Below, piece after piece: positions 17,414 to 25,990 of a DNA stretch of 64,000 nucleotides. This stretch comes from Frankiales bacterium. GTDB lineage: Bacteria > Actinomycetota > Actinomycetes > Mycobacteriales > SCTD01. Every line of letters starts with the position of its first letter. Position 1 is the stretch's first letter. The notes under the pieces are model-generated. The model was not told the DNA's origin and did not search any database. It saw nothing but the letters and a program-made list of their open reading frames with translations. The translations under genes and the position numbers were made by a program. The stretch covers positions 1 through 64,000 of the forward strand of contig JAOPVP010000049.1 in NCBI GenBank assembly GCA_025966135.1, written 5' to 3'.

Positions 17414-18286
17414 GTGGTCGTGGTCATCTGTTGTCGCGATCGTGCCGAGTTGCTCGCGGACGCCGTCCCCGCGGTGCTTGCGGAACTCGGACCGGATGAC
17501 GAGCTCCTGGTGGTCGACTCGGCTTCCCTCGACAGCGACGTGGCAGTGGTGGCCCGCGCCGCCGGCGCCCGGGTCTTGCGTTGCGAGGAGCCAGGTGCAA
17601 GCCGTGCTCGCAATGCTGGATGGCGTGCGACGAGTGCCGCGGTGGTGCTGTTCACCGACGACGACTGCCGACCGCTGCCCGGGTGGCGCGACGCGGCGGT
17701 GAAAGCGCTCGCGGCTCCGGAGACCGGGGCAGTGTGGGGACAGGTGCTCGCAGACCGCGAGACCGGGATCGCCTTGTCAGTAGGCGCTTTCACTCCGTTC
17801 GAGGTCACCGACGACAGTGACCTGTCGGAGACGGGTCATGGCGCGGCCATGGCCTTTCGCAGATCCGCATTGGAGGCTGTCGGCGGATTCGACATCAGCC
17901 TCGGGGCCGGGGCGCGCTTTGGTGGAGCAGAGGACAAGGACGCGTTCTGGCGGGTCCATCGGGCCGGTTTCGGGGCCCGGTCCGTCCCAGAGATGGCCGT
18001 CACCCACGTCGTGCACCGGGACGAGAGCCAGGCGCGGCGCGTGATGCTCTCTTACGGCATCGGCGCGGGCGTACTCGCGTGGAAGCGCGCTCGGCTCGGT
18101 GACCGGCGACCGCTGGTGCGGTCCGAGCTCTGGAGACACGGCCTGTTGCCCGCTGTGCGCTGGGCACGCCGGGGGCGGTACGCAGCGGCGACTGGTGCGC
18201 TGGTGCGGGCAGTTGGCGTGCTGTGCGGCTGGTGGCAGGTGCGTACCTGGTCGGTTGTCGACGGTCACCTGGTGCCGCCGGCATGA
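17414..18286 (+). CDS. Glycosyltransferase family 2
   Basis: A GT-A transferase of 290 residues. VVVVICCRDR is the first strand, VVDSASLDSD and FTDDDCRPLPGW the nucleotide/metal site, and GAEDKDAFWRVHRAG the ED motif region. It is similar in pattern to the GT2 at 11523-12491 (VVDSAS, RARNAGWRA, GHGA). The start is placed at GTG 17414, where homology to GT2 N-termini begins; frames extending upstream would run antisense through the divergent GT4. The stop overlaps the ATG of the next gene (ATGA). It heads the plus-strand operon GT2-GT4-WecG. Confidence 0.86.
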   Translation: MVVVICCRDRAELLADAVPAVLAELGPDDELLVVDSASLDSDVAVVARAAGARVLRCEEPGASRARNAGWRATSAAVVLFTDDDCRPLPGWRDAAVKALAAPETGAVWGQVLADRETGIALSVGAFTPFEVTDDSDLSETGHGAAMAFRRSALEAVGGFDISLGAGARFGGAEDKDAFWRVHRAGFGARSVPEMAVTHVVHRDESQARRVMLSYGIGAGVLAWKRARLGDRRPLVRSELWRHGLLPAVRWARRGRYAAATGALVRAVGVLCGWWQVRTWSVVDGHLVPPA

Positions 18287-19251
18287 GAATGCCGGTCCTG
18301 CTCGACGCGCGGGCGGGGCTGCTGGGACGCCCCGGCGGCTGGGAGCGGTACACCGCGGAGCTCGCGACGCGGCTCGCGGATCGCGTGCACGTGGTGCCGT
18401 CGAGGGGACCGCGCCACCAGGCCACCTCGGTGCTGTGGGAGTGGACGGCACTGCCCTGGGCTGCCAGAGGAATGGAGCTCGTCCACCTCCCGGCCTACCC
18501 GCCGACCCCTGTGGTGCGCGCACCCGTTGTCTACACGTTGCACGACCTCGTCTGGTTGAAGCACCCGCAGTGGCAGAGCCGCGGCGGGCGGCTGTACTAC
18601 CGGAGGGTGGCGGCCAGGGCGCTGTCGCGGGTACACCTTGTCGCGGTCTCGCAGGCGGTCGCGGACGAGCTGGCGGACGAGCTGCACCTGCAGGCCGACG
18701 TCATCCCCAATGGCGTTCGAGCCGTCCCGTTGTCGACGGTTCCCGAGGTACGCGAGCGGCCCTACCTCCTCAGCGTTGGAGCGGTCGAGCCCCGGAAGAA
18801 CCTCGCCCGGTTGATCGCGGCGTACGACAAGAGCGGGCTGGCGGGCGTCGTCGACCTAGTGCTGGTGGGCCGCACGGCCTGGGGCAGCCTCCCCCCGGGG
18901 GTCCTCCACCTGGGCGCGGTCGACGATGCGCGCCTCGACCGTCTCTACCGAGGTGCGACCGCGGTCGTGTCGGCGTCGCTGTACGAGGGTTTCGGCTTGC
19001 CCGTCGCGGAGGCGCTCGCGGCTGGAGCACCGGTCGTCTGCTCCGACATCGCGGCCTACCGCGAGGTGGCCGCGGGGGCAGCCCAACACTTCGACCCGTT
19101 GTCCGAGACCTCCATCGTCGCGGCGTTGCGGGCGGCGGCGGCAGGCCAGCTACCTACCCCAGCCCCTGCGCTGCGCGACCGGTGGAGCTGGCAGCGCTGC
19201 GCAGCGCAGCACGAGGACCTGTACGCACGGCTGCTCGGAGGTCATCCATGA
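18283..19251 (+). CDS. Glycosyltransferase family 4
   Basis: A 322-residue retaining transferase. MPVLLDARAGLLGRPGGWER has the glycine-rich N-terminal turn. YLLSVGAVEPRKNLARLIAA is the typical start of the second domain, and EGFGLPVAEALAAGAPVV carries the E-x7-E motif almost exactly as in mannosyl- and glucosyl-transferases of the WbaZ/MtfA type. The ATG overlaps the previous stop and its own stop overlaps the next ATG, so three proteins are likely translated in series. Donor sugar is not determinable from sequence. Confidence 0.9.
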   Translation: MRMPVLLDARAGLLGRPGGWERYTAELATRLADRVHVVPSRGPRHQATSVLWEWTALPWAARGMELVHLPAYPPTPVVRAPVVYTLHDLVWLKHPQWQSRGGRLYYRRVAARALSRVHLVAVSQAVADELADELHLQADVIPNGVRAVPLSTVPEVRERPYLLSVGAVEPRKNLARLIAAYDKSGLAGVVDLVLVGRTAWGSLPPGVLHLGAVDDARLDRLYRGATAVVSASLYEGFGLPVAEALAAGAPVVCSDIAAYREVAAGAAQHFDPLSETSIVAALRAAAAGQLPTPAPALRDRWSWQRCAAQHEDLYARLLGGHP

Positions 19252-20015
19252 CGCACGCACCCGTGCAGCTGCGGCTGCTGAAGGTCAACCCGGTGACGGC
19301 GGACGAGGCGGTGAACGCGATCTGCACCGCCGGGCAGGGCGACCGGGGTTTCGTCGTGGTCAACCCCAACCTCTCGCACCTCTCGCGCCTGCGCCGCGAT
19401 CCCGGGTACCGCAAGCGGTACGACACGGCCGACCTGTCCATCCCGGACGGCTGGCCGGTCGTGCGGATGCTGCATGCCCACGGCGCGACCAGGGCAGTGC
19501 GACTGGTCGGCACCGACGTGCTCCCTCTGGTGTGCGCTGAGGCGGAGCGTCGGGGGATATCGGTGGGCTTCCTCGGCGGCGCTGCCGACGCCGCCGAGCG
19601 CGCGGCGGCAGCGACCCGCGCGGCGTACCCCGCCCTGGACGTGCCCTTCTGGGACCCGGCTCCCCCAGGCTTCGACCGTGACGACGCCAGCTTCGAGGCC
19701 TGGAGGGCGGGGCTGCCACAACGCTGGGCCGACATCGTGTTCGTCGGGCTCGGCGAGCCCAAGCAGACCCTGGTCTCCCTGCGCCTGCGTGACGACCCGC
19801 GGGCCCGGGTTCTGATGGGGGTCGGGAAGGCGGTTGAGTTCGTCGGTGGTCTGGCACCGCGGGCACCGGCGTGGGCGGTGGACCGGGGGCTGGAGTGGCT
19901 GCACCGGGCCGTCACCGAACCGCGGCGGCTCGGTCCCCGCTACCTGCAGGGTGCGCTCGACCTCGCGCCCCTCTACTGGGCGGAGCGACGCGACGCGCGC
20001 AAGCAGTCCCGGTAG
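19248..20015 (+). CDS. WecG/TagA/CpsF family glycosyltransferase (GT26)
   Basis: This family transfers ManNAc, ManNAcA or a related sugar to an undecaprenyl-diphosphate-linked acceptor, normally the second step of glycan assembly. The 255-residue protein shows the family landmarks: FVVVNPNLSHLSRL (usually a TPNPDH-like strand), IPDGWPVVRML with the catalytic Asp region, VGFLGG, the DIVFVGLGEPKQ motif, MGVGKAVEFVGG, RAPAW and GLEWLHRAVTEPRRLGPRYL at the C-terminus. The ATG overlaps the stop of the preceding GT4 (ATGA). The 3' end overlaps the convergent GT4 gene by 43 bases. It probably acts right after the polyprenyl glycosylphosphotransferase. Confidence 0.9.
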   Translation: MTHAPVQLRLLKVNPVTADEAVNAICTAGQGDRGFVVVNPNLSHLSRLRRDPGYRKRYDTADLSIPDGWPVVRMLHAHGATRAVRLVGTDVLPLVCAEAERRGISVGFLGGAADAAERAAAATRAAYPALDVPFWDPAPPGFDRDDASFEAWRAGLPQRWADIVFVGLGEPKQTLVSLRLRDDPRARVLMGVGKAVEFVGGLAPRAPAWAVDRGLEWLHRAVTEPRRLGPRYLQGALDLAPLYWAERRDARKQSR

Positions 20016-21061
20016 ACCTCGGACAGCTGCGACGCGACGGTCGCGGGGTCGTAGTAGTCGGCCGCGAGGGTGGCAGCGTGATCACCTGCCGCCCGGGCGG
20101 CGGCGGGCGATCCCAGCCAGTAGTCGAGCCGGGCTGCCAGAGCGGCGACGTCCCCGGCGGGTACCACGTCGCCGCCCACGCGACGTGCGACCTCGGCCAC
20201 GGCGGGGTCGTCGCTGACGACGAGCGGGCGGGCATGCCGCGCGCCCTCGACAGCGGTGATCGACGAGCCCTCGCGGCGCAGTGCAGGCAGGGACGGTACG
20301 ACGACCACGCGGGCTCCTCCCATCGCGCGTGAGACCTCCGCGCCCGCGAGCCGTCCTGGTAGAAGGACGCGTGCGTCGGCATCAACCTCGAGGCGTCGCC
20401 GCTCCGGGCCGTCCCCGACCAGGACCAGCCGGGCAGCGGGATGGCGGTCGGCCACCGCCAGAAAGGCATCTCGAAGGACCCGGGCCCCCTTGTCTGGCGC
20501 GAGTGTCCCGGCAAACACGATGTCGTGGCACTCCTCGACCGGGTGTGGTGCGAGGGTCGGCGCGGGCACGGGCACCGGCAGGGTCCGTACCCGTCGCAGG
20601 CCGGTCTCCCGCAGAGCCTCGGCGACGACGTCGCTGACCCCCAGCACCATGGCCAGTCGCTGGGCGAGCCGGCGGACGACGGGGTCGACCCACAGCCGTG
20701 CGGCGACTGCTCGCGGGTCGGGCAGATGGTGCTCCGAGCCGCCCACGAGACGCATGTCGTGAACTGTCATGACGGTCGGTACGCCGGTCGGCCGCAGGAC
20801 AGCCGGTGACAGCTCGCGCACGACGTTGTGGAGGTGAACGACGTCCGGGCGAAACCGCGCTACGACCTCGAGGAGCCGCCGCCGGGCGCCCGGGTCCCAC
20901 AGGTCGAGGGTGCGACGCACGCCGGTGCGGCTCGCTTCGGGGGTGAGGGTCTCGACGTCGTCGCCGAGGGTGCGCTGGGCGGCGATCAACCGTGCCAGGT
21001 TGACCTCGGCGCCGCCGTAGCCGTGGCCGGGCGGGTGGTCGTTGACGTGCAGCACTCTCAC
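19973..21061 (-). CDS. Glycosyltransferase family 4
   Basis: A GT-B transferase of 362 residues. VRVLHVNDHPPGHGYGGAEV contains the N-terminal GGAE turn typical of GT4 proteins. DIVFAGTLAPDKGARVLRDA begins the C-terminal domain. PSLPALRREGSSITAVEGARHARPLV occupies the E-x7-E site, with GSSITAVEGARHARP replacing the more common GLVLLEAMA form. GTG 21061 is preferred: GAGGA lies 8 bases before it, and the frame upstream is not GT-like. The gene is 37 bases downstream of the sugar phosphotransferase gene on the same strand and probably in its operon. Confidence 0.85.
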   Translation of the reverse strand: MRVLHVNDHPPGHGYGGAEVNLARLIAAQRTLGDDVETLTPEASRTGVRRTLDLWDPGARRRLLEVVARFRPDVVHLHNVVRELSPAVLRPTGVPTVMTVHDMRLVGGSEHHLPDPRAVAARLWVDPVVRRLAQRLAMVLGVSDVVAEALRETGLRRVRTLPVPVPAPTLAPHPVEECHDIVFAGTLAPDKGARVLRDAFLAVADRHPAARLVLVGDGPERRRLEVDADARVLLPGRLAGAEVSRAMGGARVVVVPSLPALRREGSSITAVEGARHARPLVVSDDPAVAEVARRVGGDVVPAGDVAALAARLDYWLGSPAAARAAGDHAATLAADYYDPATVASQLSEVYRDCLRASRRSAQ

Positions 21062-21098
21062 GGCGCGGTCCTCACGACCGCAGCCTGGCACGCCCTGG

Positions 21099-22562
21099 TC
21101 AGCTGGCCCCGTGGCGGTGCAGCAGCGCGGGGACGGTGCGCAGGAGGAGTCGGAGGTCCAGCCAGACCGACCAGTTGCGGATGTAGGCCAGGTCGAGGCG
21201 GACCATCTCGTCGTAGGTGAGCTCAGGCCCGCCCGACAGCTGCCAGTACCCGGTGATCCCGGGTAGGACGGAGTGGCGCTCGGCCTCCACCGGCGTGAAC
21301 TGCCCAGGGTCGACCGGCAGCGGCCGCGGGCCGACAGCGCTCATCTGGCCGACGAGCACGTTCCAGAGCTGGGGAAGCTCGTCCAACGACGTCTTGCGGA
21401 TCAGCCGGCCGACGCGGGTGATCCGCGGGTCGGACTTCATCTTGAACAACAGGCCGTCCGACTCGTTGTGCGCGATGAGCGAGGCCAGCTCCGCGTCCGC
21501 GTCCACCACCATGGAGCGGAACTTGCGCATCGGGAACATCCGGCCTTCGCGACCCACCCGCTGCTGCGAGTAGAAGACCGGCCCACCGTCATCGAGCTTG
21601 ATGGTCAAGGCGATGGCGGCCATGACGGGCAGCAACAGCACGAGCCCGATCCCGGACAGCAGGGCGTCGATGACGCGCTTGCCGGAGAAGGTCCGGCGGG
21701 CGTGGGTGACACGGCCGTGCGGGATCAGCGGGATGCCCCCAACCTCGGTCAGGGAGTGCGGGTCGAGGTACAGCTCCGCGATCGCTGGGACGGTGGAGAA
21801 GTACGGCGCGTCATCCTCGTGCCGTGGCAACGCGGCGGTGAGCAGCGCGTCCTCCGGGCCGGGCGCGACCAGCACGACGTGCTGGATGCCGTGCTGACGG
21901 ATCTCTCGGTCGACAGTGCCGACCTCATGCGCCGCCTCCCAGCCCAGGAGCTGAATCGGGACGAGACCGGCCTCGGGGAACTCCACGAGGCGACGCCAGA
22001 GAGTCGCCGACGCGTCGCTGTCGCCGATGATGAGCGTGTGGCGCAGCCCGTGCCCACGACGTCGTAGCACCGTGAGCGCCGTCCAGGTGAGGCCTCGCGA
22101 CAGTGTGAGCGCGCCCAGCGACACGACCACGAGCCCCGTCGCGGCTGCGACAGGTAGGACGCCGAAGGTGACCGCGATCGTTCCGGTGATGGCGAGCGGG
22201 GCACAGACGCCGGAGAGGTACCAGAGCACGCCGCGCGTCTGGACGGTGTCCCGATCGGAGTACACCTGCGCGATGTAGGCGAGCGACACGGCGAGGGGCG
22301 CAAAGACGAGTTGCCACCACAGTGGTCCCGCAAGGACGGTGAACGAGACTGCGAGCAGCACGGACAGGTCGAGGATGACCGGCGAACGGGCGTGATTCGC
22401 GGCATGCACGGTCGTGATCAGGTCGGCCAGGCGATGCGGACGAGCGACGTTGCGGCGACGTCTGATCGGGACGAACACGCGCTCGACCGACGCGTCGAGC
22501 ACGTCCTCCAGCGTCAGCAGATCGACAGGCTCCAACGGTTGATGTAAGGCCATGCGGGTCAT
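21099..22562 (-). CDS. Polyprenyl glycosylphosphotransferase (initiating sugar transferase)
   Basis: The likely first enzyme of the locus: it moves a sugar-1-phosphate onto undecaprenyl phosphate. The 487-residue protein has a soluble N-terminus, about four hydrophobic helices (residues 60-165), a CoA-binding-like middle region (LIIGDSDAS), and a C-terminal bacterial sugar transferase domain from about 300. That domain shows KRVIDALLSG, a membrane hairpin, GPVFYSQQRVGREGRMFPM, MRKFRSM, KTSLDELPQLWNVL, GPRP and PGITGYWQLSG. These are the WbaP/CpsE landmarks. The ATG has GAGGTGA upstream. The sugar is unknown; Glc-1-P or Gal-1-P are usual. Confidence 0.93.
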   Translation of the reverse strand: MTRMALHQPLEPVDLLTLEDVLDASVERVFVPIRRRRNVARPHRLADLITTVHAANHARSPVILDLSVLLAVSFTVLAGPLWWQLVFAPLAVSLAYIAQVYSDRDTVQTRGVLWYLSGVCAPLAITGTIAVTFGVLPVAAATGLVVVSLGALTLSRGLTWTALTVLRRRGHGLRHTLIIGDSDASATLWRRLVEFPEAGLVPIQLLGWEAAHEVGTVDREIRQHGIQHVVLVAPGPEDALLTAALPRHEDDAPYFSTVPAIAELYLDPHSLTEVGGIPLIPHGRVTHARRTFSGKRVIDALLSGIGLVLLLPVMAAIALTIKLDDGGPVFYSQQRVGREGRMFPMRKFRSMVVDADAELASLIAHNESDGLLFKMKSDPRITRVGRLIRKTSLDELPQLWNVLVGQMSAVGPRPLPVDPGQFTPVEAERHSVLPGITGYWQLSGGPELTYDEMVRLDLAYIRNWSVWLDLRLLLRTVPALLHRHGAS

Positions 22563-22754
22563 CGCTCACCTCGTCCTGCGCCCGGTCTGGGGGAACGCGC
22601 GATACAAGACCCACACCCGAGCGTCTGCGGTCGCGGCGTGTGCCTCGTGGTGCGAGGGCGCTTACCTGTGGTAACGAGCGAGTAGCCCGTTCCGCGCGCT
22701 TGGGAGCGGGTGAATTGTGAAATCCGGACACGGAGTGACAACTCCCGGCGGGTC

Positions 22755-24404
22755 CTACCTGTTCTTGGCCAGCCCTGCGAGGATCGGCATGCCCGCCGGG
22801 GCCGGCTCGTAGGTGCCTGACGTGCTGTCGCAGGTGCCCTCTGCGATCACTGTGAAGTACAGGATCGCCTGGCACTGTCCATGGACATCCCAGGCCCAGG
22901 CAGCCCAGCTCCAACCCTGACGGTCGGCGTACGCGATCGCACCAGCGTTGAAGGCGACGCTGTCGGCCGTCCCGCTTGCAGGGTGCCCGAACTCGCTGAC
23001 CATGATCGGAACTGTGAGCCCGGGGACGACAAAACGCGAAAGCAGCCAGCTGCTGTCTGTGCTGTGGCAGTTCCACGGTTCGATGCAGTTGTAGGCGTGC
23101 ACGGCGTACACGAGGTTGTGGCCCGCCAGGGGAGCGGTCGTGGGGAAGATCGTCGTGGTGCCCGTGCCACCGATCAGCACGAGGTTCTCCGCGCCGACAG
23201 ACCGCACGGTGTCGAGCAGCGCCTGCATCCCGACCGCTGTGTAGGGCACACCTGTTCGGGACGTGGCCGGACCCCCGTCGCGCCACACCTGGTCGCTGAC
23301 TCCGTACACCTCGTTGTACAAGTCGAAGGCCACGAGGGGCGCGTTCTTGTACCGGGTCGCCACCTCGCGCCAGAACGTCACCGAGCGCTGGTCGGGCATC
23401 GGGTTCGTCCCTGCGCCGGCGCAGGTGGGCGCGCCGTAGTGGAGGTCGAGGACGGCCAGCATGCCCCGCTGGTTGATCCACTGCACGACGCTGTCGATCA
23501 TCGCGGGGTAGTTGGAGTCGTAGCTGCCGCAGCCGGGCATCCACACCTGCTGGCCCAGGGTGAGTCGGACGACGTTCGCTCCCCACGCCTTCATCCTGGC
23601 GATGTCGTGCTCGGTGAGGCCGCCGGGCTGGGAGGTCTCCCACTGGCCCGGTCGGTTGAGGCCGCGAAGGACGACGACCTGACCGTGAGAGTCCAAGATC
23701 TTGTTGCTGGCTGTCGTCAGGGGGCCTGACAGGTTCTGCGATCCCTGCACGGTGCGCGTCAGCGAGGAGGAGCTGATGTAGTGCTGGGTGCCCGTTGTTG
23801 TCGAGTCCATCGTCGCCCCGAGCGAGACCCAGACCGCGTTCGCTGGGGTGAGTCCGATGACGGTGTACCGGGTCCACTTGTCGATGCTGTCCTGCACAGG
23901 GGCGCTCTTCACCGTGTCGACAGAGATCTCGGCGCCGGTCACGTCGTACCAGGACAACGTGGCTGTGACCGTGGCTGTGACGGTGGAGGCCCGCTCGAGG
24001 AAGGCTCCGGTGTAGATGCCGGGACCAGAGATCCGGAGCGCGGACGAGCCGGTGCCCCGCTGCACCTCGGTGACACCGGTGCGAAGTGGCGTCAGGACCG
24101 TGAGGCTGCGCTGCGCACCCTGCGGCACGCCGCGCAGTGCGACGGCGCGCGGGTCGCCTCGCCAGGCTGTCGTGCCGCGCAGATCGGCATCGCTGTGTCC
24201 GAGCAGCAGGTTGCGGGGGTTGCTGGGGGTGAGGGGCGGGACAGGGAAGGTCGCGGCCGCGGGAGCACCAGCCGTCGCCGGTGTTCGCAGTCCGACGATG
24301 CCCAGCGAGCCCCCGACGAGCGCAACGGCAAGACCGCCCGCAGCAGCCGCGTGCAGCCGACCCCAGACAGGGCGGTCGTCAGCCGCTCTGCGGGGCGTGG
24401 GCAT
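22755..24404 (-). CDS. Membrane-anchored or secreted glycoside hydrolase family 5 protein
   Basis: A 549-residue protein with an N-terminal hydrophobic helix at about 20-40, then an extracytoplasmic beta-rich region to about 230, then a GH5 (cellulase-fold) catalytic domain. DLYNEVYG supplies the acid/base glutamate (about E365) and MVSEFGHP the nucleophile (about E471). VVRLTLGQQVW, LDLHYG and VHAYNC match other GH5 active-site strands. It would cleave or remodel a beta-glycan outside the cell, perhaps the product of this locus. ATG 24404 has GAGGTGG just upstream. The frame open to 24503 lacks a start with a ribosome site. Confidence 0.85.
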   Translation of the reverse strand: MPTPRRAADDRPVWGRLHAAAAGGLAVALVGGSLGIVGLRTPATAGAPAAATFPVPPLTPSNPRNLLLGHSDADLRGTTAWRGDPRAVALRGVPQGAQRSLTVLTPLRTGVTEVQRGTGSSALRISGPGIYTGAFLERASTVTATVTATLSWYDVTGAEISVDTVKSAPVQDSIDKWTRYTVIGLTPANAVWVSLGATMDSTTTGTQHYISSSSLTRTVQGSQNLSGPLTTASNKILDSHGQVVVLRGLNRPGQWETSQPGGLTEHDIARMKAWGANVVRLTLGQQVWMPGCGSYDSNYPAMIDSVVQWINQRGMLAVLDLHYGAPTCAGAGTNPMPDQRSVTFWREVATRYKNAPLVAFDLYNEVYGVSDQVWRDGGPATSRTGVPYTAVGMQALLDTVRSVGAENLVLIGGTGTTTIFPTTAPLAGHNLVYAVHAYNCIEPWNCHSTDSSWLLSRFVVPGLTVPIMVSEFGHPASGTADSVAFNAGAIAYADRQGWSWAAWAWDVHGQCQAILYFTVIAEGTCDSTSGTYEPAPAGMPILAGLAKNR

Positions 24405-24538
24405 ACGTCCACCTCGTCCAGTTCTGGTTGAGTCTTGAGTGGACGCTGCGCTGCGTCCCGTCCCGGCTACATAACTGTGCGTGTCGGGCAAGCCGGACAC
24501 CATCGCCCGAATGGTTGGTTCTGCACAACCGAGACGGA

Positions 24539-25462
24539 CTATACCCGACGATCTATGACAAAAGGATGGCCGCGACGTAGCAGCCTCGTGACGGCCCGGC
24601 GGGCGGGTGTTGCGGACAGCAGGCGGTCTGCGACCCGCGCGAAAGGACCGGGCAGCGACGGTGTCGGCGGCAGCAGGTCCGGGCGGCTGCGTGGCGGACC
24701 GCCATCGTCTCGGTCCAGCTCCTCTGCCCTCGCCAGTCGCTCGTGCCAGCGCGGACCGCCTGCCGGCACTGACTCCAACAGGCTCGAGGACCAGTCAGTC
24801 CGGAAGCGGTGCTCATGCGCGAACGCCGCGACGTCCGCCCGCACCGTCAGCCGGCGTTCCACCTGCGCTGGGGTTCGGTACTGGTAGTGCCGGAAGGAGA
24901 CCCTGAGAGGTGACACTCGGGGCGTCCCTTCCGGCCATGGCGTGTCGACCCATCGCAGGCCACGTCGGTGACGGAGGAAGCGCAACTCGGCCCAGTCGTT
25001 GCGATACCAGCGCAGCCGCTCCTCGAGGGGCTGGCCGAGCCAGGCCGCGGGATCGCGGTCGTGGGCCTCGACGTCCTCACGGGTCAGGTAGTACTTGAAC
25101 ATCGAGCCCTCGACTGCGTCGTACGGCGGGTGCACCTGGCGGAGCACCTCCCACGGGTCACCGATGATCGACTCGTCGGCGTCCAGGCGGCACCACCAGT
25201 CACCAGGACGCGCCAGGTGCCTCCCGCGGTCGCCAGCGACCGCGCGCAGGCCATCGGTGAAGGGCCGGTCGTCCACGCCGAGGAAGGCGACCTCCGGGCG
25301 TTCCTCGGCGATGCGCTCGAGGACGGCCGCCGTGCCGTCGCTGCTGCCGTTGTCGAGCACGAGGACATGTGCTGCCCAACGCGCTGCGTCGACGATGGTG
25401 CGCTCGACGACGTCAACCTCGTCCTTCACGACGAGCACAGCGAGGATCTTGGGCGTCGGCAC
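24539..25462 (-). CDS. Glycosyltransferase family 2 (SunS/WaaE-like)
   Basis: A 307-residue GT-A protein. ILAVLVVKDEVDVVERTI and VLDNGSSDGTAAVL form the nucleotide-binding half, and CRLDADESI is the DxD metal site, in the D-A-D-E form common in WaaE-like enzymes. The C-terminal part is Arg/Trp-rich without clear membrane helices. GTG 25462 is preferred over the in-frame GTG at 25480 because AGAGGGG lies 5-6 bases before it. The gene is on the same strand as the GH5 gene, 134 bases upstream of it. Substrate unknown. Confidence 0.82.
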   Translation of the reverse strand: MPTPKILAVLVVKDEVDVVERTIVDAARWAAHVLVLDNGSSDGTAAVLERIAEERPEVAFLGVDDRPFTDGLRAVAGDRGRHLARPGDWWCRLDADESIIGDPWEVLRQVHPPYDAVEGSMFKYYLTREDVEAHDRDPAAWLGQPLEERLRWYRNDWAELRFLRHRRGLRWVDTPWPEGTPRVSPLRVSFRHYQYRTPAQVERRLTVRADVAAFAHEHRFRTDWSSSLLESVPAGGPRWHERLARAEELDRDDGGPPRSRPDLLPPTPSLPGPFARVADRLLSATPARRAVTRLLRRGHPFVIDRRV

Positions 25463-25653
25463 GCAGACCCCTCTCGTCACCGGTTCGCTCAGGGCGTTGT
25501 ACCAGCAGGGATCGGTCCGTCGCGGTGGGAACCTTGCCGTCCTGCCGAATTATGCCGGTTCGGCGAGGTTTACGCCGGCGGGGGGCTGTTGTGCACCGTT
25601 TGGTCAACGTGCATCCGGCGCGGATGCTGACCAGCCTGGTTCGTCGCGTTCGC

Positions 25654-25926
25654 CTAGCTGCCGCCCGTCGTTGCGACGGGGGCTGAGGGCTGGCTGGGCG
25701 TCGTTGTCGTGGTGCTTGGCGGCGCCTGGGCCGCCGCGCTGTTGGTCGTGGTGAGGCTTGCCGGCGTGGTGGTAGCCGTCGTGGTCGCGGCGGGGGCAAG
25801 GGCCACGGTGACCGCGGCCGTGGCGCCCAGCGCGGCCATGCCGGCCGTGGCGCTCAGCGCGATCACCTTGCGTCGGGCCCGGTTGCGGCTGTCGGTGCTG
25901 TTGCGGGTCAGTCCGTTGCTGTCCAT
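25654..25926 (-). CDS. Small Thr/Ala-rich membrane protein, paralogue of the 28914-29081 product
   Basis: A 90-residue protein with a basic N-terminus (MDSNGLTRNS, then RNRARRKV), one hydrophobic helix at about 21-45 and a Thr/Ala/Pro-rich tail. The tail probably lies outside the membrane. No known domain is visible. The first 24 residues closely match the small protein at the end of the redox operon (LTR, RxRxRRxV, hydrophobic helix), so the two are likely paralogues. It sits 64 bases downstream of the YceH-like gene on the same strand. Function unknown. Confidence 0.6.
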   Translation of the reverse strand: MDSNGLTRNSTDSRNRARRKVIALSATAGMAALGATAAVTVALAPAATTTATTTPASLTTTNSAAAQAPPSTTTTTPSQPSAPVATTGGS

Positions 25927-25990
25927 GAAAGGACCATCGCCTGCCGCGCTGGCCCGTCCCTGCCGGCGCCCTGCGGGTCTGCTGTGAGCC

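Noticed and set aside
21925..23877. A 650-codon minus-strand frame overlapping the sugar transferase and GH5 genes
   Set aside because: It lies in another frame over two well-supported genes and is low-complexity.
25544..25564. Inverted repeat GCCGAA-N9-TTCGGC upstream of a GT2 gene, considered as an operator
   Set aside because: Short arms in GC-rich DNA with no second copy or linked regulator gene; not distinguishable from chance.
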